Below the pieces are notes generated by a model. The model was given only the letters and a program-made list of their open reading frames with translations, ran no database searches and was not told where the DNA came from. A program made the position numbers and the translations under genes. DNA of 33,156 nucleotides from Pedosphaera sp. (GTDB lineage Bacteria; Verrucomicrobiota; Verrucomicrobiia; Limisphaerales; AAA164-E04), in NCBI GenBank assembly GCA_002686885.1, contig NYYT01000017.1, positions 108,827 through 141,982 on the forward strand, in the 5' to 3' direction. Shown piece by piece: positions 8,274 through 17,081 of the stretch (the first letter of the stretch is position 1; each line of letters opens with the position of its first letter).

Positions 8274-9266
8274 TTAGACGTGCTCACAAAGCTCCCTTGT
8301 GAAAAGACTTTTCCATGGGTGATGATAAGGGTCCGGAGAACCTTCTCCCTGGACTTGTTCAATGCCTTCATTGATTTCCTTCAGAGCTTCTTCCTTCCAT
8401 AGGTTGAACTCTTCGCTCTTGATAGCGTATGCTTCCCTGAGCCACTGCTCGGCAAGTTGCATGCAGTCTGTTCCAAGAACGGAGGCTTTCAGAGAATCAC
8501 TGACGTAGTGAGCGTCATCGTGCTCGCCATGTCCGCACAATCTGAGAAGGTCTGCGATGACCAACTGAGGTCCATCTCCATCGCGGGCTAAATCAGAGGC
8601 TTCCCGCATGCCCTCAAGGCATGATTTGAGGTCCGTTCCATCCAATGTGTGGGCTCTGACTCCATACCCTATGGCACGATCACCCAAATTCTGGCAGGCA
8701 AATTGGCTCGCCACCGGAGTGGAATAGGCAAACTGGTTGTTGGCCACGACCAGGACGAGAGGGAGTCGTTCAATCGCAGCTTGGTTGAGGGCTTCATGAA
8801 AAGCTCCAGTCGAAGTGGCACCATCCCCAATGCTTGCTGCACCCACAAAATGCTTTTCTCCTTTCATGCGTTTGGCCATCAACGCCCCATTCACTACGGA
8901 GATACTGGCTCCCAAATGACTGATCATGGGGAGATAACCCTCCTTGGGTTTTCCTCGATGCACATTGCCGTCGCGTGCGCGCATGGGGCCCAGGGGTGAT
9001 CCAAGGCACGTTCTTAGCGCGTCCAAGGGAGTTTCCCCGAACGCCAATCGGCCCGCTCCATCTCGAATCAAGGGCGCAAACACATCGTGGCGTTGCAGAG
9101 ACATGCCTATGGAAACACTCAATGCCTCCTGCCCTTTGCCCAGAAAGACGCCACCAAATATTTGCCCGGCTCGATAAAGCTGTGCCAGACGTTCGTCCAG
9201 TGTGCGGGCGAGAAGCATCCAACGGTATGCCTTGATGACCCTAGATTGATCCATGAATTGGCTCAT
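8274..9266 (-). CDS. 2-oxoacid dehydrogenase E1 alpha subunit
   Basis: Alpha chain of the same E1. The thiamine-diphosphate motif is clear: GDGATSTGAFHEALN begins it and VVANNQFAYST ends it (GDG-x-NN). The N-terminal part shows LLARTLDERLAQLYRAGQI and a GKGQEA loop, and the substrate region reads DGNVHRGKPKEGYLPMISHLG. The latter looks nearer to the branched-chain (2-oxoisovalerate) E1 alpha layout than to the GG-S-MH loop of pyruvate enzymes, but I cannot settle the substrate by eye. At 330 residues it is a usual length. As the first gene of a seven-gene minus-strand run it should carry the main promoter, but I see no convincing -35/-10 pair in the 150 bases upstream. Confidence 0.92.
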   Translation of the reverse strand: MSQFMDQSRVIKAYRWMLLARTLDERLAQLYRAGQIFGGVFLGKGQEALSVSIGMSLQRHDVFAPLIRDGAGRLAFGETPLDALRTCLGSPLGPMRARDGNVHRGKPKEGYLPMISHLGASISVVNGALMAKRMKGEKHFVGAASIGDGATSTGAFHEALNQAAIERLPLVLVVANNQFAYSTPVASQFACQNLGDRAIGYGVRAHTLDGTDLKSCLEGMREASDLARDGDGPQLVIADLLRLCGHGEHDDAHYVSDSLKASVLGTDCMQLAEQWLREAYAIKSEEFNLWKEEALKEINEGIEQVQGEGSPDPYHHPWKSLFTRELCEHV

Positions 9267-9391
9267 GATGCCCGTGAACGGAGTGTTCTACTTCGCTCGC
9301 TCCCAATGTAATTGTCCGCCGGAGTTTTAAGCAACGGTTTAAATTCCAGAATGCTTTCGCTGCCGTGACGACATGGTTGGGTAATTGCCTC

Positions 9392-9419
9392 TTGCCAGTT
9401 GCATGCAAGAATCTAAGAT
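9392..9419 (+). promoter_or_regulatory. Possible promoter with -10 adjacent to the start of the secreted protein gene
   Basis: TTGCCA (9392-9397) and TAAGAT (9414-9419) are 16 bases apart. The -10 overlaps the ATG at 9418, and its expected transcription start falls at or beside the ATG at 9427. If correct, the mRNA would be leaderless and translation would start at 9427 or 9433. The match is moderate (5/6 and 4/6 by eye). Confidence 0.35.
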
Positions 9420-10395
9420 GCCCGACATGCTAATGAAGTGGCTGTGTTTGGTGCTCTCTGCCCTGGTGTTGATTCCTCATACATTGGCGCAGGTAGACGT
9501 TTCTCTAAACTTCAAAAAGGATTTTTACCTTGCCGATGAATTCATTCTCGCTGAACTCACCATTGTTAATTTTTCAGGAAAAACACTGGTATTCGGCGAG
9601 CAACCCAATTGGTTGACTTTTTCGGTGGAGTCCTCGCGGGATACCTTGGTGGCCCGCCAAAAGGAGCTCGATGTCATGGGGCGCTTTGAAATTCCCAACG
9701 CTGGAAGAGGGATTCGTCGAGTGCACCTTGTACCAGCTTTTCGAATGGTCGACCAGGGGCGCTACCGTATCAAGGCAACCGTTGAGGTGCCGGAACTCGA
9801 ATTGCGCATGTCCACCCAGGAAGCGGAGATCGGGATTTTGACGGCCAATGTCCTATGGGAGCGAGAATTTGGATGGGCTTCCGAAGGCCTGGGCTCGGAA
9901 CCCGAGGTCCGACGTTATGAGTTGATGCGCTCGGTCAGCGAAAAAAGCATCGAGTTGTATGTCAAGGTGAGTGACCAATATCGGGAGAGGGTTTTCGGTG
10001 TCTATAGCCTGGGAAATGTTGTTTCTTTTGGGCAGCCGGAGCGCCAGGTGGATCGGTTGAGCAATCTTCACGTCCTCTTTCAAAACGGCGCGCGCACCTT
10101 TCGTTATGCAATTATCAAACCCGATGGCCGCCTGCTTCTCCAGCAGCGTTGGGACTATTCCGACACGCGCCCCCGGTTGAAACTGGGGGATCAGGGTCTG
10201 ATTGAAGTGGTCGGAGGATTAAGGCAACTGAGCTTTGATGACATCCCTTCACCCGATCAGCTAAGCGAAGTGCGTGAGCGCAATCTGGAGCAAGCTCAAT
10301 CCTCCCAGGAGGAGGAACGCATGGACCAATCCAGGGAGCCGGAGCCATCTGCGGTGACACCGGAAAAGCCCCTGTCAGACGAGAACCAGCTCTGA
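9418..10395 (+). CDS. Secreted protein of unknown function
   Basis: I do not recognise this protein. It begins with a clear Sec signal peptide (MLMKWLCLVLSALVLIPHTLA, with cleavage expected around residue 24-25). The mature part (about 25-280) is rich in alternating hydrophobic residues and looks beta-stranded, with an early VDVSLNFKKDFYLADEFI stretch resembling immunoglobulin-like bacterial domains that describe 'desire to lay, elevate, sustain' type extracellular modules; this is a visual impression only. The last 45 residues are Glu/Gln/Pro/Ser-rich and probably disordered. There are no membrane segments beyond the signal and no enzyme motif I can name. ATG 9418, 9427 and 9433 are all possible starts; a putative -10 hexamer overlapping 9418 favours 9427. 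Its last 21 bases overlap the 3' end of the HAD phosphatase gene on the other strand. Confidence 0.75.
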   Translation: MPDMLMKWLCLVLSALVLIPHTLAQVDVSLNFKKDFYLADEFILAELTIVNFSGKTLVFGEQPNWLTFSVESSRDTLVARQKELDVMGRFEIPNAGRGIRRVHLVPAFRMVDQGRYRIKATVEVPELELRMSTQEAEIGILTANVLWEREFGWASEGLGSEPEVRRYELMRSVSEKSIELYVKVSDQYRERVFGVYSLGNVVSFGQPERQVDRLSNLHVLFQNGARTFRYAIIKPDGRLLLQQRWDYSDTRPRLKLGDQGLIEVVGGLRQLSFDDIPSPDQLSEVRERNLEQAQSSQEEERMDQSREPEPSAVTPEKPLSDENQL

Positions 10396-10923
10396 TTGGT
10401 GGGTGTGGAGGTAAAGGATCTTTTCACCGACTTCATCGAGTGAACTTGTGACGTAATCGCGCGGGGCTTTGCCCAAGTGAGGCGAATCAAGCATCACGGA
10501 TACACATCCGAGGGTGTGAGCGGCCGCCGCATCCTGCCACTTGTCGCTGACGACGTAAGAATGGTCCATATCGATGCGATACTGGTGCTCCAATTCCTTG
10601 TAGAGTCCTGTATTGGGTTTGGCGCATGAACAAGCGTCGGAGGCCTCGTGCGGGCATATGAGCACTTCGTCGATGGGGAGTTTGGCTCGCATGATCCTAT
10701 GCATGCGCTCCAGTTCCCTTCGGTCGAGTGTTCCCTGGGACAAGCCTGGCTGATGGGTCGTTACGAAAATTAGAAGCCCTGCTTCCTTGAGCGAGGCCAT
10801 CAGCGCTTCGATACCACCCAGCAGCTTGAAAGCTTCGAGGGTCGTGGGTGGCTCCTTGGAGGATGCCCCTTTGGCATAGGCATTGATTACCCCATCTCGC
10901 TCAAAGAAAACAGCCGATTTCAT
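10375..10923 (-). CDS. HAD-IIIA phosphatase, GmhB-like (motif I Asp replaced by Glu)
   Basis: Related to D-glycero-D-manno-heptose-1,7-bisphosphate 7-phosphatase, which makes the heptose precursor of LPS core. From the ATG at 10923 the product is 182 residues, the usual length. It keeps the GmhB zinc loop (C90, H92, C98, C100 in CPHEASDACSC), motif III lysine (K102, KPNTGL) and motif IV aspartates (D127 and D131 in VSDKWQDAAAA). Motif I, normally FLDRDGVIN, reads FFERDGVIN: the nucleophilic aspartate is Glu8 while the acid/base Asp10 is kept. Motif II reads VTTHQPG rather than VTNQSG. The codon is GAG on a clean reading. It may be inactive, altered, or a variant subfamily. The frame is open to 10962, but the conserved N terminus starts at 10923. 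Confidence 0.85.
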   Translation of the reverse strand: MKSAVFFERDGVINAYAKGASSKEPPTTLEAFKLLGGIEALMASLKEAGLLIFVTTHQPGLSQGTLDRRELERMHRIMRAKLPIDEVLICPHEASDACSCAKPNTGLYKELEHQYRIDMDHSYVVSDKWQDAAAAHTLGCVSVMLDSPHLGKAPRDYVTSSLDEVGEKILYLHTHQSELVLV

Positions 10924-11081
10924 ACAAGCATATAGCTTAGCACCCTTTGAGTGATTATTCAAAAAGAGGTGCGGTATTCATGGGCGGAGCTTCTGCTCAG
11001 CTTAAAGGCGCGTTTTTGATGGAAAAAGCCGGTAGGGGAGAGACCCATCCGACTTTTCCTCTAAGAGACTCGTTTCAGAGC

Positions 11082-12428
11082 TTATCCAAATGGATGGTTC
11101 CAGGGGGAACGGTAGGCTCTGGCAAGTTTTTGATTAGCCTCAGCATCCTTCAGAATTTCGCCCTTTTGGGCATCCCATGACAATGCGCGGCCCAGTTCCA
11201 TGGACATGTTGGCAAGGATGCAACTGGCTGTTGAAATATGACCTTGCTCGATGTCTGCCACGGGTTTTCCGCGACTTGCGATTGCGTTGAGAAAGTCGAC
11301 CATGTGGCCTCGGATGGCGGGCGCCACATGTCGCTCCAGATCTTTTTCCGTACGGTCTTCAGGATACTGATCCAATTCCATGACAACATCCTGATGCACA
11401 GCGTCGGCACCTCGTTGCTGGGGGATGAAATCATAGCTGTTGACGCTCAATTTGAGGGTGCCTTTGTCTCCGTAAAGGAAAGCGGCCCACGGGTAGGCGG
11501 GATCCGGTGAGTGTCCCCATGTGCGGTGCTGCCAGACAACCTGCAGGTCCTTGAAATCAAAGGTGGCTGTCTGGGTGTCCGAAATGTTTGCCTTGGCCGC
11601 TTTGTCCACCAGAATCCCGCCTGAAGAGGACACCTGAGTCGGCCATCCCAAGTCCAGCATCCATCTTACGGTGTCCAACATGTGGATACACATGTCGCCG
11701 ACAATCCCATTGCCATATTCCATAAAGGACCGCCAACCGCGTTGATGAACGATGTTGTTGTAGGGACGCAGCGGGGCTGGCCCCGTCCACATGTCATAGT
11801 CAAGATGGGATGGGGGAGCTTCATTGGGTGGATTGCTACGGTTTCGCATGTGGTAGTAGCAACAAATCTCAGCATGCGCGATCTTCCCCAGAGCGCCCGT
11901 ATCAATGAATCGCTTCTTGGCGTCGATGAGGTGGGGCGTACTGCGTCTTTGGGTGCCTACTTGAACCACCCTTCCATACTGACGAGCCGCTTGAAGCATG
12001 GCTTGTCCTTCGCGGATATCGACGCTGATGGGTTTCTGCACATAGACATCGGCTCCCGCTTTGACAGCCTCGATCATATTGAGTGCGTGCCAGTGGTCCG
12101 GGGTGGCAATCAACACAATGTCGAGATCTTTATTCGCAAGCATTTCGCGATAATCGGCGTAAGTTCTTGGCCGCTTGCCTGACTTCTGGCGAGTGGAAAC
12201 CATGTCGGCGGCTTCCTTGAGCAACTGCTTGTCCACATCGCATAGAGAGACCACCTCCACGGGCGCGACTTGAATCAGACGGAACAGATCGGCTTTGCCA
12301 TACCATCCTGTACCGATCAATCCGACCCGTTTCGGGGGGCCGTCGATGACGGCCGACAGGGCATCCTCGCTAAGAGTGGAAGCAGCGAGTCCGGCTGCAC
12401 TGGTTTTAATGAAATGTCTTCGATTCAT
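11082..12428 (-). CDS. Gfo/Idh/MocA family oxidoreductase with Tat signal
   Basis: A 448-residue NAD(P)-dependent sugar or polyol oxidoreductase. The N terminus NRRHFIKTSAAGLAAS carries the twin-arginine export pattern (RRxFIK plus a hydrophobic stretch), so it probably acts in the periplasm with a tightly bound cofactor. The Rossmann fold has GLIGTGWYGKADL at the nucleotide loop, SLCDVD at the end of strand 2, and ATPDHWHALNMIEAVKAG followed by VQKPIS, the family EKP motif in QKP form. DMCIHMLDTVRWML matches the C-terminal catalytic His region. Many PVC bacteria encode large sets of such exported enzymes, some of which oxidise glycosides at C3. It lies 170 bases after the DUF1501 gene on the same strand; that gap shows no convincing promoter. 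Confidence 0.9.
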   Translation of the reverse strand: MNRRHFIKTSAAGLAASTLSEDALSAVIDGPPKRVGLIGTGWYGKADLFRLIQVAPVEVVSLCDVDKQLLKEAADMVSTRQKSGKRPRTYADYREMLANKDLDIVLIATPDHWHALNMIEAVKAGADVYVQKPISVDIREGQAMLQAARQYGRVVQVGTQRRSTPHLIDAKKRFIDTGALGKIAHAEICCYYHMRNRSNPPNEAPPSHLDYDMWTGPAPLRPYNNIVHQRGWRSFMEYGNGIVGDMCIHMLDTVRWMLDLGWPTQVSSSGGILVDKAAKANISDTQTATFDFKDLQVVWQHRTWGHSPDPAYPWAAFLYGDKGTLKLSVNSYDFIPQQRGADAVHQDVVMELDQYPEDRTEKDLERHVAPAIRGHMVDFLNAIASRGKPVADIEQGHISTASCILANMSMELGRALSWDAQKGEILKDAEANQKLARAYRSPWNHPFG

Positions 12429-12598
12429 GGCTTTTCAAGAGAGTGATTCAATGCAAGCAGGGCTCAAGGACAGCGAGTGCTTGCCTTGGGGGTCTCTGCG
12501 GCGGGTATTTTTGAACCAAGTTGGGCATTTGTCCATGACCGAATCCACACAAGAGGAGAGATTTGCGAATGCAAGCCTTCGCCGGTAGCTCTGGAGGG

Positions 12599-14134
12599 CT
12601 AGCTTTCCAGAAGTTCACGAATGACCGTTCCGTGAACGTTGGTGAGGCGTCGCTCAATCCCGTTATGATAGACGCTCAATCTTCTGTGATCCAATCCAAC
12701 CAGGTGAAGGAGTGTGGCATGAAAATCATGGGTGGTAACCACTTTTTCAGTTGCCTGATAACCGAATGGATCCGTGGCTCCATGGCTGTAGGGGGCTTGA
12801 ACGCCAGCGCCTGCCATGAAGGCTGTAAACCCCTTTGGATTGTGGTCGCGTCCGCTGGCACCCTTTTGAAACGTCGGCATCCTTCCAAATTCAGTGCACC
12901 ATACCACAAGTGTATGCTCGAGTAGTCCACGCTGCTTGAGATCCTGGATGAGGGCTGCTGTGGGCTGATCCAGAACTTGCCCATGCAATTGGTATTGTTT
13001 CTCCAGTGTCTTGTGACCATCCCAGTTGCTGACACCCTCTCCTCCTGTTTGGTAGGCTCCGTTGAAAAGCTGCACAAAGCGGACCCCTTTTTCAATCAAT
13101 CGCCGTGCTAGAATACAATTGCGAGCATAGGCTGAGCGAAGATCCTTCGTGTTGGAGTCACTTCCTGGAGCGTCGATGCCATAGAAAGCTTTGATGTGAT
13201 CCGGTTCCTGACTCAAGTCCGACACTTCAGGCACCGAGAGTTGCATCCGGGCGGCCAATTCGTAACTCGATATGCGGGCAGCCAACTCGCTCTCCCCAGG
13301 GTGCGTCTTGAGTTGATGACGATTGAGCGCATTGAGGAAGTTGCGTGTTCGTTGGTCGTTCTGGGGTGAGAGTCCTGTCGGCAACTTCAGATTTCGAATG
13401 GGTTGGTTGGCGTGAAAATCGGTCCCTTGAAAGGCAGCCGGAAGAAAGCCGGGTCCCCAACAGTTCACGCTCGATTGTGGAGTGCCTCGTGGGTCCGGAA
13501 TGGCCACGTAAGCGGGAAGAGAGTCTGTTTCGCTACCAAGCGCGTAAGTGGTCCAGGCCCCAATGCTGGGAAAACCATCCAATGTGAATCCGGTGCACAT
13601 GAAGTTCTCACCGGGGCCGTGGGTGTTGGTTTCACTGGTAAGCGAATGAATGAAACACAAATCATCGGCCAATGAACCGATGTGGGGGAGTAAGTCGGAG
13701 GTCATCTTCCCGCTTTGCCCGCGCGGTCTGAAATTCCAAGGGCTTCGGTTGAGGTTTCCTTGTTCCCCTTGAAAGGTGATGAGTCCATCGGATCCAGGCA
13801 TGGGTTCTCCATGCCGTCTCCAAAGCTCCGGCTTGTAGTCGAAGGTATCCAGGTGGCTGACGGCACCGGAGCAAAAGATCATCAAAACCTGCTTGGCCTT
13901 CGCATCAAAATGAACCGGGCGTGGGGCGTGTGGGGAAGCAGGATCAATGATTGGGCGAATGGGGTCGATGGCGAGCTCACTGCCCTGCATGGAGGAAAAA
14001 AGCTTCCCGTCCTGGTGTAGCAACTGGGTCAAGCCCATGCTGGCCATGACAGTCGCACTGCGTCCAAGAAAGGCACGTCGATCCATGAGGGGATGGCTGG
14101 GGATCCAGTCCCCTGATGTCTTCAGGGGCTTCAC
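12599..14134 (-). CDS. DUF1501 family exported protein
   Basis: A 511-residue member of DUF1501, an alkaline-phosphatase-superfamily-like family abundant in Planctomycetes and Verrucomicrobia and almost always encoded beside a DUF1549/DUF1553 cytochrome protein; its biochemical role is not established. [17 protein letters not shown] (residues about 18-34) is a Tat-type signal. Visible landmarks are [78 protein letters not shown] and [17 protein letters not shown]. The frame opens with GTG at 14134, overlapping the PSD1 stop as GTGA, which suggests translational coupling; an ATG at 14086 (MDRRAFLG) is the alternative. The length is normal. Confidence 0.92.
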   Translation of the reverse strand: MKPLKTSGDWIPSHPLMDRRAFLGRSATVMASMGLTQLLHQDGKLFSSMQGSELAIDPIRPIIDPASPHAPRPVHFDAKAKQVLMIFCSGAVSHLDTFDYKPELWRRHGEPMPGSDGLITFQGEQGNLNRSPWNFRPRGQSGKMTSDLLPHIGSLADDLCFIHSLTSETNTHGPGENFMCTGFTLDGFPSIGAWTTYALGSETDSLPAYVAIPDPRGTPQSSVNCWGPGFLPAAFQGTDFHANQPIRNLKLPTGLSPQNDQRTRNFLNALNRHQLKTHPGESELAARISSYELAARMQLSVPEVSDLSQEPDHIKAFYGIDAPGSDSNTKDLRSAYARNCILARRLIEKGVRFVQLFNGAYQTGGEGVSNWDGHKTLEKQYQLHGQVLDQPTAALIQDLKQRGLLEHTLVVWCTEFGRMPTFQKGASGRDHNPKGFTAFMAGAGVQAPYSHGATDPFGYQATEKVVTTHDFHATLLHLVGLDHRRLSVYHNGIERRLTNVHGTVIRELLES

Positions 14135-16917
14135 AGGACAAAAAGAAAACGGTTTGCGTTGAAAAGGGCCCTGCAGAAAGCTTCCAACCCTTCGGCCTCT
14201 ACAAGTTCAAGACTCAAGGCCATTTCCTCTGCATCCGGGGCTCTCCCCTGAGTCCATCGGAAACCCAGCTCGATCGCGTGTCGACTGTTGGGCTGTGATG
14301 CGTCTTTCAGGCGCTCGGCCAGAGCTCGAGCCTGCCCCATGATGAAAGGGCTGTTGAATAGATTCAGGGCCTGGATGGGAGTGGTCGATTCTGGCCGGTC
14401 GGGCATGACTTGATTGCCATCCGGGCAGTCAAAAGCCCCGAAGATGGCATCCTGCTCCTGGCGGATACGGTTCATGTAGACCATGCGCCTGAACGTATCC
14501 TTCCCGGGGTTGGCTTTCGGAAAGTAGTGCATGACATTCTCGGCCTGCACATCCAGAAGGTAGAAGCCTGGCCCGCCCATGGCATTCTTCAAATTGCCCG
14601 AGCAGTGAAGAATGCTGTCGCGGATGGCTTCGGCTGACAACCGTCTGGGACGGAAACGCCAAAGTAGCTCTCCGGTCGCGTCCATCCTCAAGCCTGATTC
14701 TCTCGGCTGACTCTGTTGTTTGAAGGTCTCTGAGGTCAGCAGGATTCTGAGAAGCGATTTGATGGAACCGTTGCTTTGAAGAAACTCATCGGCCAGCCAA
14801 TCCAGGAGGTCCGGGTGACTGGGGCGAAGCCCGTTTTTACCAAAATCACTCGGCGTGCCAACCAGGCCGCGCCCGAACACATAGTGCCAAAGACGGTTGA
14901 CCATGACGCGCGCGGTCAGAGGGTGTTTTGGATCCGTGATCCATCGGGCCAATTGAAGGCGTCGGTCCTTTTCAAGCGCATTTTCTTCCAAGGTGAATGG
15001 ATTGAAAATTCGAGGGGAAGCTGGTCGAATGGCTTCCCGCTCTTCCAACGGGTCTCCCCGATACAAACGGTGAGTTGATTTGGGCTGAGTGAAAGTGCCC
15101 AACCAGGCAGTGGGAAGGGCTGAGAGTTGTTCTTTGTCGGATGCAAGGGAATCTCTTTGGCGTATCAGGGAGGTCACCTTGGAGCGTTCCTCAGGATTCA
15201 AATGAGCCAGAAAGGCCTTTGTGTCCTCTTGAGTCGCAAAAGGTGCGCGGTCCGTCGAGTCTGCAACGGTCTTCCATGTTCCATCGGCTTGACGAATTTC
15301 AAACAGGTATTCGGTCACCACGCGATCGCGAAAGAGGTTTTCTCGATCACGACTCCAAGCAGTTTTCTCAAGGATGACCGGTTCTTGGAAGTGGTAGAGG
15401 ATCCATCCGCTGCCAGCGGTGCTCGAAATCCAGCTCCGCTGGTTTCCATAGTGGCCATCATGGATATGATCGAGTTGATGAATCGCGTAACCTTTCAGAG
15501 TGCCGGAAGCTTCTACGGTCGTTCCATGCTCTTTGAGGGCCACATTGGTTCCCTCCACATTAAAGACCTCCCATTCATCGATGCACGGCTCTGCGGAACT
15601 GCTGGAGAGAATGGTGAACCTCAGGGCGGTTGCCTGAGTTGGAGGCCATTCTTCCTCATTGTAAGTTGAAGTGACGGGTTTCCTGAGTGGCTTTTGGGAG
15701 ACCTGTTGCCTTTGTTCTGCAAGTTCCCTCCAATGCTCTATTTCAGCCTCGATGCGAGAGTAGCGGACTTCCAGGTTCTCGAGCGCTTTCTTTCGTTCCG
15801 GGGGGAGGGTGGTCCTCAAGGGGCGATCACCATGTTGAACCCCGGCAAAAATCGCCTGCATGGCATAGTATTCTCGCTGCTGAATCGGATCAAACTTGTG
15901 ATTATGACAGCGCGCACAGCCCATGGTCAGGCCAAGGAATGCGCTGCTGGTGGTATGAATCATGTCGTCCAATTCGTTTTGTCTCTGAGTCAAGGTAAGC
16001 GTGATATCCGGGCTCTTGACGATGTCAAAGGGTCCTGCCACCAAGAAGCCGGTTGCGGGGTTGGCTCCCAGAACGTCTCCAGCTAGCTGCTCCGAGACAA
16101 ATTGTGCATACGGTTTGTCCTGATTGAAGGCATCGATCACATAGTCCCGATAAGGCCAGGCATTTTTTCGCTCCCGATTGGTTTCAAACCCATTGGAGTC
16201 TGCGTATCGAGCGACATCCAGCCAGTGCCGAGCCCAGGTTTCACCAAACTGCGGGCTTGCCAGAAAACGGTCCACCAATCGTTCATAGGCATCGGCTCGG
16301 GGGTCGGCCAAAAAAAGGTCCAACCAATCCAGCGGAGCAGGGATCCCCAAAGTGATCAGGGAGAGGCGGCGGGCAAGGGTTTCCTTGTCAGCCCGAGGCG
16401 AGGCTTCAAGCCCCTCGCCACGGAGTCGCTCCAGGATGAAACGATCGACTGGATGGGCAGATTGCCCGTCTTGTAGGTCAGGAAGAGGTGGCCTTGATAG
16501 GGGTTGAAAGGACCAATGATCGAAGATGGGGATGGAAGTTTCCATCGCTTGCTGGATTTGCGATTGATGCTCATCGATCCAATCAAGGAGGAGGTTGAGC
16601 TCACCTTGGTCAGGTCCGGGCTGATCAGGAGGCATTCGGTCTTCCTCATGAAGTGTCGTTAGCCTTTGCATGAGGTAGGTCTGCGAGGCTTCCCCTGGCG
16701 AGATGAGAGGTTCTCCGCTGTTGCCTCCTTGAATCAATCCCTGTACGGAGTCCAATCGCAGATCACCTTTCTGTTGGTCGCTTCCATGACAACGCGTGCA
16801 ATGTGTCTGGAATAACGAGGCGATTGGCTCGCTCCATTGCAGGGTCTGAGCCGTCGAGTCTTCACTCGTATTCAGGCATGCAAGAGCCAGTGCAAGGGTC
16901 CTTAAAATCCAGTCCAT
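14131..16917 (-). CDS. PSD1 cytochrome c / DUF1549 / DUF1553 protein with a discoidin-like insert
   Basis: A 928-residue exported protein of the Planctomycete cytochrome family. From ATG 16917: signal peptide (1-24), cytochrome c-like domain with haem motif CTRCH (40-44), the DUF1549 domain (about 150-360) containing a second motif [12 protein letters not shown] (334-338 for CARCH), a charged probable coiled coil (about 378-408), an insert of about 120 residues (431-551), then DUF1553 (about 640-925). The insert has [27 protein letters not shown] and a GTWKTVADS strand, which look like an F5/8 type C (discoidin) fold. The family's activity is unproven; electron transfer tied to glycan breakdown is a common guess. 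The frame runs upstream to 17037, but only 16917 gives a proper signal peptide. It couples to DUF1501 by a GTGA overlap. Confidence 0.9.
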   Translation of the reverse strand: MDWILRTLALALACLNTSEDSTAQTLQWSEPIASLFQTHCTRCHGSDQQKGDLRLDSVQGLIQGGNSGEPLISPGEASQTYLMQRLTTLHEEDRMPPDQPGPDQGELNLLLDWIDEHQSQIQQAMETSIPIFDHWSFQPLSRPPLPDLQDGQSAHPVDRFILERLRGEGLEASPRADKETLARRLSLITLGIPAPLDWLDLFLADPRADAYERLVDRFLASPQFGETWARHWLDVARYADSNGFETNRERKNAWPYRDYVIDAFNQDKPYAQFVSEQLAGDVLGANPATGFLVAGPFDIVKSPDITLTLTQRQNELDDMIHTTSSAFLGLTMGCARCHNHKFDPIQQREYYAMQAIFAGVQHGDRPLRTTLPPERKKALENLEVRYSRIEAEIEHWRELAEQRQQVSQKPLRKPVTSTYNEEEWPPTQATALRFTILSSSSAEPCIDEWEVFNVEGTNVALKEHGTTVEASGTLKGYAIHQLDHIHDGHYGNQRSWISSTAGSGWILYHFQEPVILEKTAWSRDRENLFRDRVVTEYLFEIRQADGTWKTVADSTDRAPFATQEDTKAFLAHLNPEERSKVTSLIRQRDSLASDKEQLSALPTAWLGTFTQPKSTHRLYRGDPLEEREAIRPASPRIFNPFTLEENALEKDRRLQLARWITDPKHPLTARVMVNRLWHYVFGRGLVGTPSDFGKNGLRPSHPDLLDWLADEFLQSNGSIKSLLRILLTSETFKQQSQPRESGLRMDATGELLWRFRPRRLSAEAIRDSILHCSGNLKNAMGGPGFYLLDVQAENVMHYFPKANPGKDTFRRMVYMNRIRQEQDAIFGAFDCPDGNQVMPDRPESTTPIQALNLFNSPFIMGQARALAERLKDASQPNSRHAIELGFRWTQGRAPDAEEMALSLELVEAEGLEAFCRALFNANRFLFVL

Positions 16918-17081
16918 ACGATAACAGGATCTTTTATGGAGAGCCGTGAGTTGCATGTTCCGCGGTGGTTCACATTGTGTTGGTGCCCACAGCTTCCTGC
17001 ATTCATCAGGCCTTTTTGGCTGAGAACTCCTCCACATAAAGAGACTAGCCCCATAGCCAGGTTACCGCCAATGAAATTGTC

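Noticed and set aside
10947-11180. 77-codon plus-strand open frame in the gap between the HAD and Gfo/Idh/MocA genes
   Set aside because: Its second half is antisense to the C-terminal part of the oxidoreductase, and it has no recognisable motif or initiation signal. The 158-base gap otherwise shows only a weak TTGAAT...TAAGCT promoter-like pair for the HAD gene.
16780-16810. Lipoprotein signal (LALAC) at the N terminus of the PSD1 protein
   Set aside because: The residues before the Cys fit the lipobox poorly, and a standard signal peptidase I site near residue 24 explains the sequence; membrane anchoring stays possible but unsupported.
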